From: Parascedosporium putredinis
Lineage: Eukaryota; Ascomycota; Sordariomycetes; Microascales; Microascaceae
DNA: 64,000 nucleotides
NCBI GenBank assembly: GCA_949357655.1
Contig: CASHTG010000001.1
Coordinates: forward strand, 1,116,001 to 1,180,000
Reading direction: 5' to 3'
Shown here: one piece after another, positions 35,997 to 49,100 of the stretch
Layout of the letters: every line of letters begins with the position of its first letter
How positions within the stretch are numbered: the first letter of the stretch is position 1
Translations under genes and position numbers: made by a program
Notes under the pieces: model-generated
Database searches by the model: none
The model's input: the letters and a program-made list of their open reading frames with translations, nothing else
Told to the model about the DNA's origin: nothing

Positions 35997-37355
35997 ATGG
36001 CACCCACCCCGAACCCCCAAGCCCGCCCGCCAAACCCCCTCTCCACCCTCATCAACGTCCACGACTTCCACCTCGCCGCCCAAACATCCTTCACCCCCAA
36101 AGCCTGGGCCTTCGTCACCTCGGGCGCCACAGACCTCCACACCAAGCGCCGCAACAGCGCCACCTACGCCGCCATCACCCTCCGGCCCCGCGTCCTCCGC
36201 GACGTCAGCGCCGTCGACACCCGCTGCTCCTTGCTCGGCCGCCCCGCGCGGCTACCCCTCTTTGCTCCCCCACGTCCATGGCGCGCACAATTCACCCCGA
36301 CGGGGAAAAGGAGCTGGCTCGGGGCCTCCGGGCCGCGGGCGTGCCCATGTGCGTCTCCTCCAGCGCCTCGTTCCCGCTGGCCGACATCCTGGCCGAGATC
36401 AAGCCCGCGGCGGGGCGCGGCGGCGACGACGACCCGAGATCGCCAACGACGAGGGCGACTTACCCGTGTTTCTACAGCTCTACGTCGACAGGACGCGCGC
36501 AAACACCGAGAAACTCCTCAAGAACGCCCTCGACTGCGGCATCGACGGGCTCTTCCTCACCGTCGACTCCGCCCTCCCAGGCAAGCGCGAGGCCGACGAA
36601 AGGATCCAGTCCGACGAGTCCCTCACCTCCGCCATCTCCGGCATCCAGGCGCGCAACGACGCCAAGGGCGGCGCCCTCGGACGCATCATGGGCAGCTTCA
36701 TCGACCCCGCCCTCTCGTGGGACGACGTGCCCTGGCTGCGTCAACACCTCCCCGGCGTGCCCCTCGTGCTCAAGGGCATCCAGACGTGCGCGGACGCCGT
36801 CAAGGCTCTGGAGGCCGGCGTCGACGGCATCGTGGTGTCGAACCACGGCGGCCGCAACCTCGACACCGCGCCCGCCACCATCATGGTGCTCCTCGAGCTC
36901 CGGAAAAACTGCCCCGAGGTGTTTGACCGCATGGACGTGTACGTGGACGGCGGCATCACCCGGGGCACTGACATCTTCAAGGCCCTGTGCCTCGGGGCCA
37001 AAGCCGTGGGGCTCGGTCGGGGGTTCTTGTTCTCTCTAAACTATGGCGCCGAGGGGGTGCGAAAGCTAGTGGATAGTAAGTTTGAGAAAATATGTACCTG
37101 CGCCTGCGCCTGTTTTCTTTTCCCCCAAGGCGAAGAAAAAAGCCACTTCGTTAGCTAACGTCTACTTTTTTTTCCTTTTCTTCTATTCTAGTTCTCCAAG
37201 ACGAACTAGAGACTACGATGAAGTTGTGCGGAGTCACAAGCCTAAGCCAGCTCCATCCCGGCTTGTTGAACACTTTGGCGTTGAATCATCTTGTGCCCGG
37301 CCCAGACGATCACCTCGATCCTCGTAGTCAAACCCCGCGTCTGAGCAGGCTGTAA
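35997..37355 (+). CDS. FMN-dependent 2-hydroxyacid oxidase, probably peroxisomal
   Basis: A TIM-barrel flavoenzyme of the lactate/glycolate oxidase family, which oxidises 2-hydroxyacids to 2-oxoacids. It starts MAPTPNPQARP at 35997. Exon 1 ends 37075 and exon 2 starts 37192; about 414 residues. There is no N-terminal cytochrome b5 domain, so it is not flavocytochrome b2 itself. Visible motifs are NSATYAAITLRPRVLRDV, FLQLYVDRTR, DGLFLTVDSALPGKREADER, LVLKGIQTCADA (catalytic Lys), SNHGGRNLD (catalytic His and Arg) and VDGGITRGTDIFKALCLGAK followed by GLGRGFLF (FMN phosphate site). The last residues are SRL, a canonical PTS1 peroxisomal signal, so H2O2-forming oxidase activity is plausible. The frame is one C short at 36267-36271 and again near 36433. 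Codon use is very GC-rich. Confidence 0.9.
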
Positions 37356-37641
37356 AGTAGATGATACAGGGCAAAGCCACCAGTGCTAGGTATTGGCATC
37401 GACGCGCAAAAAACGAAAAAGGCGCGCTACTGGGATAATGCAGGACCCCCTGAGGCGGCGGGTATTTAAAAAAGGCCGGACCAAATCTTATTATTTTCTC
37501 TATGGCCGCTATAAACCATCATTATTGCTCCTTAAAATATGTGATATAAACAGTTTTGCCGTCATTACCGTCGGCCGTGTAGATTCTTGACACGCCCAAA
37601 CAAAAGAGCGCTGCGAAACAACGCCCCTCCCTCCTCCCTCG

Positions 37642-39295
37642 TCATCGTGAGCCGTACTGCGGCGGGACAGGGCCCACATGTTGGTGAATGTTGGGGTCGT
37701 ATGCCTGATAAGGAGTGTTGTAGGGCATATAGGGGAAGGCTCCGCGGGCTGCGCGTAGCTTACCGGATACGCCGGCTGGGCTGGCGGCGACATGGGGCTT
37801 ACGGGGGCGGTGGATAGGGGCCCTGCGGGTATTCCGAGCCCGGGGTAACGGGCGGCGGCGGCGCCTGCTGCATCGGTACTTGCTGAAACTGCTGGGGCTG
37901 CTGCGCCCAGCCTTGCTGTGGTGGGTAAGGTTGCTCCTGTACCGGCGGCACAGTTGTGTCCGAGTCGGCGGCATTCTTTCTCCTCCAGAGGAAGAGCGCG
38001 CCGACGCCTAGAAGGACAATGCCAACTGAGAGGGATCCATGTTAGATGACATACCGTTCAGGCCGTAACGGCTATTGAGAGGATGGGAAGGGGAGTTTGA
38101 GTTTAGCTGGGTGACTTACGGACTCCGCCCACAACGCCGCCCACAATCTTGCCAGTATTATCTGTCGGGGCGAGTTAGTCTTGCGTTTCGGATATAGGGA
38201 AGCTAGCTCCAGGAGAGACTCTTACTTGACTTGGATCCAGAACTACCTGATTTCGCGCCCGCACTCTCGGAATCGTCATCGTCGTTGCCGTCGTCGTTAT
38301 CGTCACCATCGTCGGATGACGACGTGGCGTCGCTGTTGGACCCTCGGGTGGGCGTGACACCCAGAGTTCCAAACGGGATAGTAGGGGTGCTGGCGGTGCT
38401 TCTTCCCACGCCGACATCGCCGTCCGTGCCGCCCGGCTCCTCGAAGACTGTGAGGACGGTATTCACGCTGGTGCACCCAAAGGCAGACATGCCGTCGACG
38501 CTGCCTCCGCTGTAGATAAAGGTGGCACAATTGGACATGCCAACCCGGGAACTAGATGATGGGAGAATGTGAGCAATATGCTTCAAGTGGCAACAGAGGA
38601 GACCCTAACAAGGGTGAACCGAGAACGGGCGCCTGTGGTACAGGCAGGGAGGTTCCGTAGGGAGAGCTGACCGGGACAACGTACCAGTACAGGGCGCTAA
38701 TCTGCGATAACGACGGGAGAGCGGAATACTGCCTTGATTGAGTGAAGGCGTAGCAATCACCGATCAGATCGCAGAGTCCGGTGGGCGGGCAGCACCCAAC
38801 GACGCTAGCAATATCGTCATAGGCGCACTCATAACCCCTAACGCACCCAACTGACGAGACTAGACGGGCAAACACATGTTGATTAGCCGAGTTCCCCAGA
38901 GAAAAACGAATATAGCTTCACTTGTCCCTTCTTCTCCCTCTTCGTCTTGGCGAGGTACGGGTGCGCTTTCAACGCTCTATACGCACAGAAGGAAATTGGA
39001 CACAGAGATGACGGGGTCATAGGTTGAACGTACAGATATCACCGTTAATAAAGCCGCAGAGCTGGCCAGGAGATTGTCGCTTAGCCAGCTGGGCCTCGAC
39101 GATGCGCGGCGCAGGAGGAGCAGTGGGCTCGGGAGCCGCGTAGTGCTTGATAAAGACCCTCTGGGCGGTTTCTTGCGCCGGAGTCCACGACAAGAAGCCC
39201 TCGTCCTGCGCGCGCGGGAGGGCGTGAGAGTCCGCCAGGCCGTAGAGGCCCAAACCGAAAAGGGCGGCGGCGCCCAGTCGCGTCGCGCCCATCAT
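37642..39295 (-). CDS. Cys-rich single-pass membrane glycoprotein, Mid2/WSC-like layout
   Basis: An N-terminal signal peptide (MMGATRLGAAALFGLGLYGL) leads into a Cys-rich ectodomain (CGFINGDI, VGCVRGYECAYDDIASVVGC, CPPTGLCDLIGDCYAF, MSNCATFIYSGG, FGCTSVNTVL). A Ser/Asp-rich linker follows, then one transmembrane helix (LGIVLLGVGALFLW) with a basic WRRK stop-transfer, and a Pro/Gln/Tyr-rich cytosolic tail ending VGPVPPQYGSR. Such proteins are common in Sordariomycetes; some act as cell-wall sensors, but I cannot assign that here. At least five introns are evident: donors at about 39033 and 38684, and three between 38230 and 38020. The tail is one base short at the G run 37803-37807 and again near 37735-37742. 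Confidence 0.78.
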
Positions 39296-41219
39296 TGCGA
39301 CAGTGCGAGTGATTGAAGCCGACTGTCTAGATCAGGGCAAAAAGGGGCGGCGGTGGGGGGACGAGGCGCGCGGAAAGGGAAAGAGAAGGGAGAGTGGAAT
39401 ATCTCGGCGCGCTCGCAGAAGCGCCTTCTCTATCGACCGGCAGGAGGTGAAAGGTTCGTGAGGTCTCTCTCACTCCTCGTCGAGAAGGCTGAGGCTGAAG
39501 TTATGGCTTGGCTGGCTGGCTGCCTGCCTTTGGGTTGACCTGTGATTACCGATCCTCCCCATCAAGTGGCCCTAATTTTTTCCCGACTCCTTCCTCCTCG
39601 CCCTAGTATAGTCGTTCTGGGGGCCAGCGGAATCGTCAAATTGGGGCAATTATTAGTTTCCAAGGTCAGCCACACTCAACCAGGAGCGAGAGGGGGTTTC
39701 CTTGGGCCGGACCAATCCTTTTGGCAGTTGCCATTGTTCTGCGCATGGATGCGACCCTGTGACCCTAGACAGGCAAATTTGGCCATGCCCGAATGGTCCA
39801 ACCTGCCGTGCACCAGCCACCTTTTCCGTCCTATCTTGCCTATTTTCTGCTTGCACGCTGGCAAAAAGCTCTGGCACACTACCCAGTGTATCCCTGCTCC
39901 TTCCGGGACCCTTGGCCTCTCCGAATTAATACCTCAAATGCCCGTCGTTTGCCATCCTGCCTCAAGGAAGAGGGATGGCTTCAGGCAAAATCCTGAGCTG
40001 GCGAGGAAAGATGGTCACCGCTCACTCGTAAACACCCACTCGGGACGGGGCCCTCGAGATCTGAGCAGCGGATGGAAATGCGTGGCTCGACAATTTGGTA
40101 GGGGCGAGAGGAGCCTGGCACACCTTGGAGCGTAGAGGAGGCTGAGTCTCGCCCGGGGGCAAAAGATTGGAGGTGTTGATGCTTGCGCTGTCCCGACCAA
40201 AGGCGTCGAGCAAGGGGAATGGAATCGCTGAAGTGGCAAGATCCCAAAATCCTAAATGCGTGGAAATAGATTCTCCCATAGAAGAAACAGGATACTCCCA
40301 TGCTGCGTACATGTAGATACTGCTGTGGACCATGAGCACGCATTCACGCATTCACGCATTTGGTATATTGAATCAAGGTGGCGAAAGCAACAAAACCACT
40401 GCGGGCATGGTTCGAGCCAGAGGTAAACTTGCATGGATGCATCCATTGCACCCAAATGGATCAATCTGGTGCCATTTCCGAGCACCCTGACTCAATTCAA
40501 TGCCGGAGAATGCTTCAAATAAGATTTGCTCGGTATCCCACCGAAGGGTCCGCATGACGAGGTGGGCAAAGGGAACGACGACGAGAAATCGGCCCGGACG
40601 CGGCACACGCCTCCGGGCCCGACAAAGGGACTTTTCTATCTTTCTTTCTTTTTCTTCTCTTCCTACTTCTAGATCCCGGGGTTCGAACGAGCCCGTCGTC
40701 GTCAAATATCCCGCCCAAGTGAGGTCGAAACTCAGATTGAACAACCATAGACTAGATAGGCCGAACGGATCCCGCAACTGATCCCTGGAGAATGGCAAAG
40801 ATATGGATCAATTGATCCCGTGGAGAGCTTGGCGAGTGGGGATTCAGCTCCCATCCGAACCTCGCCTGGCGCAATTGCGTCCACCAGCCACCCTGCCAAA
40901 GCCTACATAGCTGAGAAGTGCTTGGTCGATCCCTCTAGAAAGTGATGTCACTTTTCGACGGGCGATCAGGTCCGGGCATTGCCTCGCGAGAGTGACCAGA
41001 GTTGGAAAGCTTTGCTCATTTGCTCATTTGCTCACGGGCACAGCCCTTTTGATCGGCGCTGGGTTCCTACTCTTCCGCTCCATCTAGAATAGTACCCCAG
41101 ATCTCGAGGTCGCAAGCCCAAATCTCGAAATCGAGCGCCGCAAAACGCAAATCGAGCCACTTTTGCCCAAGGCAAGCAAGGGGAATCATCACCTTCTCAT
41201 TCTCCTCTTCCTCGTATTT

Positions 41220-41220
<1 letters not shown>

Positions 41221-41250
<30 letters not shown>
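41221..41250. repeat. CA dinucleotide microsatellite, 15 units
   Basis: Fifteen uninterrupted CA units, seen directly. It lies in the desert and encodes the artefactual valine/cysteine run of a minus-strand ORF. Confidence 0.95.
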
Positions 41251-41251
<1 letters not shown>

Positions 41252-44200
41252 CTTGGGCACTTTGTAGACCAAGATCCAGCCAGTTCCTAGCTCGCCGCTC
41301 CCACCAAGTTTTGGCCATCACCATGTGTTTCTTTTTTCTTCACTCTTCATCCAAATCCCTTTCTTCTCTCTCCATGTTGGCCAGAGGTAGGTATCCTAGA
41401 CGTACTGTTTGACCCCAACTTGTTTTTCTTTCTCATTTTTTCTCCCTCTCGTCCTCTTCTCTTTCTGTGCATTCGGGGCCCCACCGGTGGCGGGACGCCC
41501 ACAAGTTGGACCGCATCGCTCCCTTCACCTCAAAAGGCAAGGTTGCTCATGTCGGTTTTGAGCTCTCACGATACGTCTCGGTGAAGGGTACGGCCTGACT
41601 CGGTGACCGCCGGTATACCTTGTTTACACCCCCTTCTCTCTCTCTCGCTCTCTTTATCTCTCTTCATCATTACATGTACTTGCCAGCCAGAGGGCTCGTA
41701 GCACAAAACTTGTACTACCTGTGCGTGTGTGGTAAGGTAAGCGCAGATCGACATTGGTAAAGATTGAATAAAGGTGGGGTATGTCGCGTTAGCTGAGGGG
41801 TGGCTCTCTGACTCCGGCGTCTAAACATCATGTCAGCATTGTCGAATCTCGGCCTTCAAATCAAATCTGATTCTAGCCTCCGGGGAAGGGCATGTTGGAA
41901 ACTCCTCACCGAAAGCCCTCGACCGGGCTTAGGCTTTGATTAGACACCCCCAACAAGAGGCCACCGCTGCATAGGGCTCTGTCAATGGTGGGCTCGGTCT
42001 AAATCATAGATGACTGTCTCGCCCCTCTCCACTTCCTTTTCCCTTGCGCAGTGTATCACGATAGGCTTGATAATCAGAATCTCTCACATGAGGACCCCTT
42101 TCAGCTGGGAAAGGATGAGGGTTGAAGCACAACAAAACCAGGTGTGATGTAATTCAACCTTGTGTTATCCTCCTTTTCGTAGGACCCCATGCATCATTGT
42201 CTTTGTCAACAAGATGACCACTCACCGCGATTTCCTTCACGCAACGGACACTCCATTTACCTCTCCAGACCGCCTTCTTAGGGCCTTGCAGTCTTTTGTC
42301 CATCTCCCCCCTCTTCTTTTAGGGAGAGAGAGGGGGAGAGGAGGAGGCGGGGGCGTCCCCTAGGTGATTGTCGTGGCATGCGTCATGCTTCAACACTCCG
42401 CAAGCCACCCCATGCGGCCCTTGTCCGCGCCTCGTTTCCCCAAGCACCCAACCTTGTTTTCCTCAGCTGGCAAGGTACCTGCCTGCAGGCAACTTGAGAA
42501 GCACCTTTGCACCGTCGCATCATCATCCTGATAGCATCATCGCCGGTGACAGAGAATCTAGGGCACTAAGACTCTAGCGACGAGCAGCAGGCAAGTAGGC
42601 GGGCGGGCTGTAGACACGTCCCTCTCGAGGCCACAAGGCAGCAATGCGCCCCGGCCAGATCCAGGCCCTTTCGCCGGACGGCCAGTTGAGGCCCGCATCG
42701 CGCGTATTCCTGCTTGACGAGGCATTCAGAGGTGGCTCCCTCGGGCTCGAAACTCAAAGGAGGGGGGGTCGCCAGCCTTGCTTGCGATCGCTTATGCCGC
42801 TGGTGCGGAACTTCCACAAGGCCCCAAGCCACCACCGGTACTTAATAGTCCTCGACGATTGGTGTTACGGAACCTACCTTCTGCTTTCTTTTCCTTGTTT
42901 TCTTTCTTTACATGAGCGATGCCGATCCCATCCACATCCACGTCCTGTATGGGAGCTGTGGGAACGGGGGTAAGGGACGGCAAATATCATTTAAAAATTG
43001 AAAAGAAAAGGAACAAGAAAAGGAAAAACGGGTGCAGAGTCCCTGGCCCTCCCATCGAGTGGCGTCTCTCTACCTTCGGGGAGCTTGGCGTTCTCTTCTC
43101 TTCCTCGAGGAAACTCTTCTGTGCTCATGTGGAATTCCGACACTAGCCCATCTGAAAGATCAACAGTATTGGCGCCATGCTCACTAGCCGTGTACCGGCA
43201 TATGCCAGCCGAGTAATCTAAGGAACAAAGTGCATGTACTAGATTGTAGCCAGGCCCTGCATCGCGTCTCGTGGCGGCGTTCTTTCGGGTCAACGGTGCC
43301 CGCCATCGATCCTCAAAGGTCTTGTATCAAGCAGGGCGCGGTGGCTATTGCCACATCACCACAAACGTCATAACTAAAGAGCTGAAAGACTCGAAATTGG
43401 GGTTTTAGATCGGCAGAGATGACCTTGATCCAGCGCTTCAAGCTGTCGCTCGGGAAGTAGAAGCAACCTCAAATCCTTGCCTCACATCACTTCTCACGAC
43501 GACAAACAACCTCAGCTAACAACACTAGCCTTGCAACCTGGCCAGCGGATAGAGGGCGCGACGGAATGTATCCATGCGCTGCATTCACACTAGCCAAGGG
43601 TGGGAAGTAGAAAGCGGCGGACGAGGGGGCCCGGCGCATTGGATTGCTCAATGATCATCCATTGTCACCGAAAGGCCCATCTCTACACTAGCCTTCCACG
43701 AATCCATCTCTCCCATCTTGAGGGGGAGATACCTGCTCCACTGAAAAAGACCGAGGTACATGATAATAACCTCAACCAACAAAGTGAAACAACAAGCTAC
43801 GGGGTTGAAGCAATGGCTGGCCAGATATGCGGCCCTTGTTGGTATGGGTGGCTTGCATCTACCGAGGTAGTGCCATTGACTTTATCACACCCGCGCGGGC
43901 CCGATCTTAATTGCAGAAACAAAAATAAACATGGAAATTGGAGAAGAAAAAAGAAAATGACCCATCGCTCTTCAAGCCCCGAGGAGCCTAATTCCGAAGA
44001 CACACATTGGATATTAAGGCACAAACATCGCCCCGACAAGGGTCTGGGCCTTTGAGGGATCGATAGAGCTCATCAACCTTGGGGTGTTCACTTCTGGCCC
44101 CGGCTTAGGTTCCTACCCGTGGTAATTGGCTCCATAATATTATGTAGACAAAGCCGAGAATAAGCATATCGGCCTGATATAGCTGGAAACCGAAAAAAAG

Positions 44201-46097
44201 AAGAAAAATTAACAAAGGAGGAAACACGGAACAAAGAGGAGATTGGGTATCTCTCCTAGCCGATAGCCCTGCGTCGGAACCGCGGTTTCCAGGGGATTCC
44301 CTGTTCGTAAATATCCATCTATTGATACGCTGAGGATCTTGAGCACTGCTCGTCTGTCCCTTGATAGCGAAACAGCATCTTCTGCCTTGGTTCAGCCAGC
44401 TGAAGTTTGACGTGGGTGGGTGGTGGGCCGTTGCCCAAAACCTGCGACACAGTTGGCAGCTTCTCAAAGACTTAGTGCTATCTCCGCGGTTGTTTAGAAT
44501 ACGGCCCTGACCATGAGATGTGCTCCCTTTATCGAGGCACCAGCAAGCACTACTTTCCTTGCAGGCTAGTTCGGAAGGGGTGGCATATCAGAACAACCAC
44601 TTCTTCCATCTCAAATATGACGACGGAGAGGGAAGAAACCTCGAGAGCCTATTCGCAAGCGGCTACTTTAGACCAAGAGTAGTAGAGGGGGAGCCGAGAA
44701 AGCAGAGAAAGGAAGGAAAAAGAAAAAAGAAAAGGTAAGGGGTGATGAGACCTCTCCGGTAAAAAAATGAAGACAAAAGCCACATAATTGAGAAGGGATG
44801 TCAATAGTGGATCTGGGATACCGAGGTACACCATGCACAATACCCAATAGAACCCAACGGGAGCAGCAGCAACGGGTTCGTATGGCTTGGCGAGAAGGAC
44901 TCCCGTTCGGCCATGGCCACAGGCTGTTGAGAGTCGCAATTCCGCCCATATATTTGATCCTACAAATGGAGTCCTTGGGCAAAGCCAGCTGATAACCCGC
45001 GAGTGGTGGGGGACGGGAGGGTGATACTGTCCATGTAAGTGCGTGTGGGGAGAGTTTCTGTGTGGTGAGATGGCGTCTATCAGCGTGAAGTAACTGTGTC
45101 GGCACTTGGGAGTCTTGGGGGCAAGGGGGACGTGCACTTCAGCGGAAGTGCAGGGAAGAAAGGAAGGAAAGCGTACAGGAATTGAGGAGGGGGTGGGCGT
45201 GGCATGGGCATGGGCATGGCTGGGCCCGGGTAGTCGGTGGGGGCGGGCCCGGGTCTAGGAGCCTTGACGACGGGCTCTGCCAATCTGTGAATCCAGTGCA
45301 GAGGCTTGGGTCTCCAGCACCTAGCACCCAGCACCCAGCACTTGCATGAGGGGCCGGCATCACCGGCGGTGCCGTTTCTCCACAGCGCCACATCGGAGTA
45401 TGCACCCTTGCACCATCCCCACCCACCCTCAAAACGGCTCTGTCAACTGCTCCCGAGAGGATTCAAGGCCCGTCTCCCCTACTTTCCCTCCTCTTTGCTC
45501 CCTTCAATATCGAGGCAAGGGGCACGCGCTTCGGAAACAGGATGATTTTACTTTCGTCTGCATTTGAAACCTCATTGGTAAAGGTACGGTCCGGTGGACA
45601 TCGTTGTCGGGCCCCCTCTCGCCCTTGGTCCGATACTTGGTCCGATACTGTTTCCCGTTTGGATGTGGCAAAATCTGCCTTGAATCCACCGAGCGAAAAG
45701 AGAAAAAGATGTCGTGAATTCTCCGACTGGTTACCAAAATGGCATTTTTCAGCTGTCATGGTTCGACTCTGAAGGCCGGATTTTTGCAACTTCACCCCGA
45801 AAGCACCACAAAATTTGTAGAGGCCCGACGCCGCATTTTCTTTCGGCAGGGTACCTTGTTAGACGAGCGAGGACACATCTGCTCCTCCAATGGCCCTTGG
45901 TGGTAGCTATTTCGAGTAATCTTCACGAGTAGTTTCCAACGACCCCGACCCCTCCAACCTAAAACTCCAGTCCTTTCCTTCCCCTCCCCTCGGCCTTCGA
46001 ATCGGGAAGCATTCGACGGTGGCAAAACCTGGGATGCTGTAAGCCGGTATTTTTATAGGGGCGACGATGCGGATAACTCGGCTCCTCTTTGACCTTT

Positions 46098-46148
46098 ATA
46101 ACCCCCTTGACATTAGACAAAGGCGCAGCAATACGAGAAGGGGGTTAT
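46098..46148. repeat. Perfect 11-base inverted repeat with 29-base loop
   Basis: ATAACCCCCTT at 46098-46108 is matched by AAGGGGGTTAT at 46138-46148. It could form a hairpin or be the ends of a tiny decayed element. It is not next to a gene end I can recognise. Confidence 0.7.
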
Positions 46149-49100
46149 GATTGAGACTGAAGACAAATGTGTAAAGCCTAAAGGCAGGCTATCGGGCTAG
46201 CAGACCTTTCGTCGAATGCTTCGTGTACTCCTGGGCGATTCTTTCCAAGTCAAGTCTTCGGCCGCGGGCTAGCTAACACTGAGGAAAACTCCGCCACGGC
46301 ACGAGGCTCTGATTCGCCAAGAACTCTTTAACCTCCCTTCTCGGCTACTCCTAGCCGCTAGGTGTACAAAACACAACCAGCTTCCGGGTAACGTATCAGG
46401 TAGCGGGCGGAGGTACTCTGTCCCAAACCGTCTGGTACCCGGGGCTCAATGATTAGCGAGCACCGCGTGCTGCTACCCCTTCCATGGATATGATGAGATC
46501 CGAAAATCCTAGCTAGACTGGCCAGTTTGTGCTTGGATTATTCAGGGCGTTTGCATGCTCGACGCCTTCAAGAAGATACACACTGTACTGTGTTACTTGT
46601 CTAACAACCTTGCCGTAGCCGTGGTTTCCGAGCACTCCGAGTATCAAAGTGAGATCAAGAGGCGGGACCTGCATGCGCTGACGTGGTGATATCTATCTGC
46701 CCTTGCCCTACCGTCGGCTTGAGAGTATGTGCGCCGTAGGATACCGTTCGCGACGAGTGGCATCACCGAGTGTGGGACCACTTCAAAATGCACCATGATG
46801 TGCCCTGCCGTCGAGACGTATTCTGTAGTCATCCGTCGCCACTCGCCTGGAAACGCGTGGGGGCGGGAAACGGCCTACCCATCCTAATCGGCTCTCGAGT
46901 CCAGTCATGTCTGTTCTCGGTGGAATGGTCCTCTCCCCAACATCTCGTCGTGCGTTGTTGCGGAAGTTGTTCGACATCCCAGGATCGGGCATGCATACGT
47001 ATATGCACCCTGCCGCAAATGGACCCGAGTTCCGCTGCTCCGTCCTTGCTTGACAAGGTCGACGAGGTGGATAGCAGTCGCCAAGCCAGGCCCAGGCTTA
47101 GCCTACATCCAACAGGACCGGGCCGCGGCCCTCAAACATAGCGGGGATCAGAGAGCACACTTTCTACAAATCTCGCCTCCCTGACCACGCTGCTTTTGAC
47201 CGCGACCAACTAGAGGTGCGCTGTATCTGGTGAGAAGGAAATTGATGTTTCCCATTCTCAATTCGGCCGAGCATCAACAGGCCTCATTATTCCCATGCGC
47301 CGAACCTAGCGCGTCTGTTATAGCTCTTGGCAAGTATCACTTCAGCAGCAAGAGTAAGAGTCCTGAAAGGAGAAAGGACATGGCCGCTAGGGTCTAAGAA
47401 GCTTGCTCGCTCGCAGCCCCGGGGCCGCGTTGCTGGCCGAGAGAGGGAAAGAAGAAAAAGAAAAACCCGAAAAAAAAACACAAGAAAGAAGCAAACAAAC
47501 AGGGAAAATAGTGTATTTCTCCTTTGTTCATCCTCTCTGGGGTTTCAAGCAGAGGGAATATCTAGATAGATGGGGGAACAAAGAAGAAAAAGAAATGAAC
47601 ATGAACGTGAAGGCGTCGTTTCTCGTGCATCTCATGATACAAAAAAGCAATGACGGAGGGGAAAAACCCCAATTGAGATAGAAAGCCAGTAGGGATTGTA
47701 TTACCTCATGTTGTATAATCTAGCAACAGCCAGTCGACGTGAAATTGAGGCCCTAGGAGAGGTACCGAAATACTTGCCTCGGCGCTGCTGGGGCAGCACC
47801 AGCAGTTGAGCTTGTACATTTTTTCCTTATCCCCTTTAACGGCATCATGATAGCAAACTGGATCCGGGTCCTGATCGCACTAATGATCGGTTATGGTCTT
47901 GTTGAAGAGGCCTCAAGAAAGTTCCTGGTTCTCCTTTCGCTCATGACTTCCCGTTCCAGTTAGTTGTAAAGCTGTGGTTCAAGAGAAATGATGGTGTTGG
48001 CGTTGGTGTCTTCGAGGTGCCGTGAACTAACTGACTAGCGTCGTCCATTTGAGGCTCAGGCTCTCTGAGGTGAGGAACGTACATAATAAGGACAGGAGAC
48101 TTGGTGCAGCCAGAAGACCGTCAATTCCGGAGAGGCCGCCGATCCCACCATATTTAGTTAGTGCATGGGGCGCTGTGACCAGCGTGCACCGTCGCATTTT
48201 CGATGTCCCGGACCCTTGGGACTACCGATGCTGAATCGGCGCCATCGGCGATGTCCCGTCGACCAGGGGGTTCTTGTCACTCAGCACCCCTCTTCTACAA
48301 GTATTATTATCCAAGGTACCGAAATGGATGTGGCAGGAAGTCATCGACTTGGAAAGGGCCGGGAAGGATGATTTTCGCCCATGAGAACGAAGACTGTCAT
48401 GCCCACTATTAGCTGTGATTTCCGACAATTTTTCACACCCAATCCTTGGGCGGAATGCCGAATTATCGAGTCGCACCAATCCGCGTCATCTCCCGGCAGG
48501 CAATCCGCTCTTCCCACCTGAACATCCTAGTCGAATAAGGACGATCTCTTGGCGGAATTCATGTCGATTGCTGGGGCTCCGCCCAGACGCAGTTGTGACC
48601 CCGCTGCTCACGCGCTCCTCAACCGTTACCTGCTGAACTTGATGCAGCACTAATAAAGGCACCGCTGCTCAAGCCAGCAAAGACTGGTCGGAAGAAAGGA
48701 GGGTTTGTTAGTGGAAGCGATCTAAAGGATTCCGTCCCTAAAAGATGTCGAGGAGGGCACGATCGAGATCCAATCCAGATCTACCCGCAGCATGTGAACG
48801 CAGCCTTGAGAGAAGGCCCGGCATGAGGCACAGGGGGCAAGGGGGATGCTGGCCGTTGAACGAGGAACAGGCATCGGGGAAGGTCGGGTCAACCGTCGGA
48901 TGTGTCATAAGATTCGCATCGTCAAGCCCTCACAACCAGTGAAGTGGGTTTTCTTCCCTGCATTTTCGGTTAGTCTTCTTTCACTTGTCGCTCTGGCTCT
49001 AATATCGTTTGCCCTCTTCTCTCTTCTTTTGGTCCCTCTCCTCTGTGTCTTGTCCCCTTTCTCTTTTTCTTTCTTTCTTCTTCTTTCCTTTCTCCTACCT

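Noticed and set aside
41067..41324. Minus-strand ORF with Val/Cys repeat
   Set aside because: It is produced by translating the CA microsatellite; there is no conserved flanking sequence.
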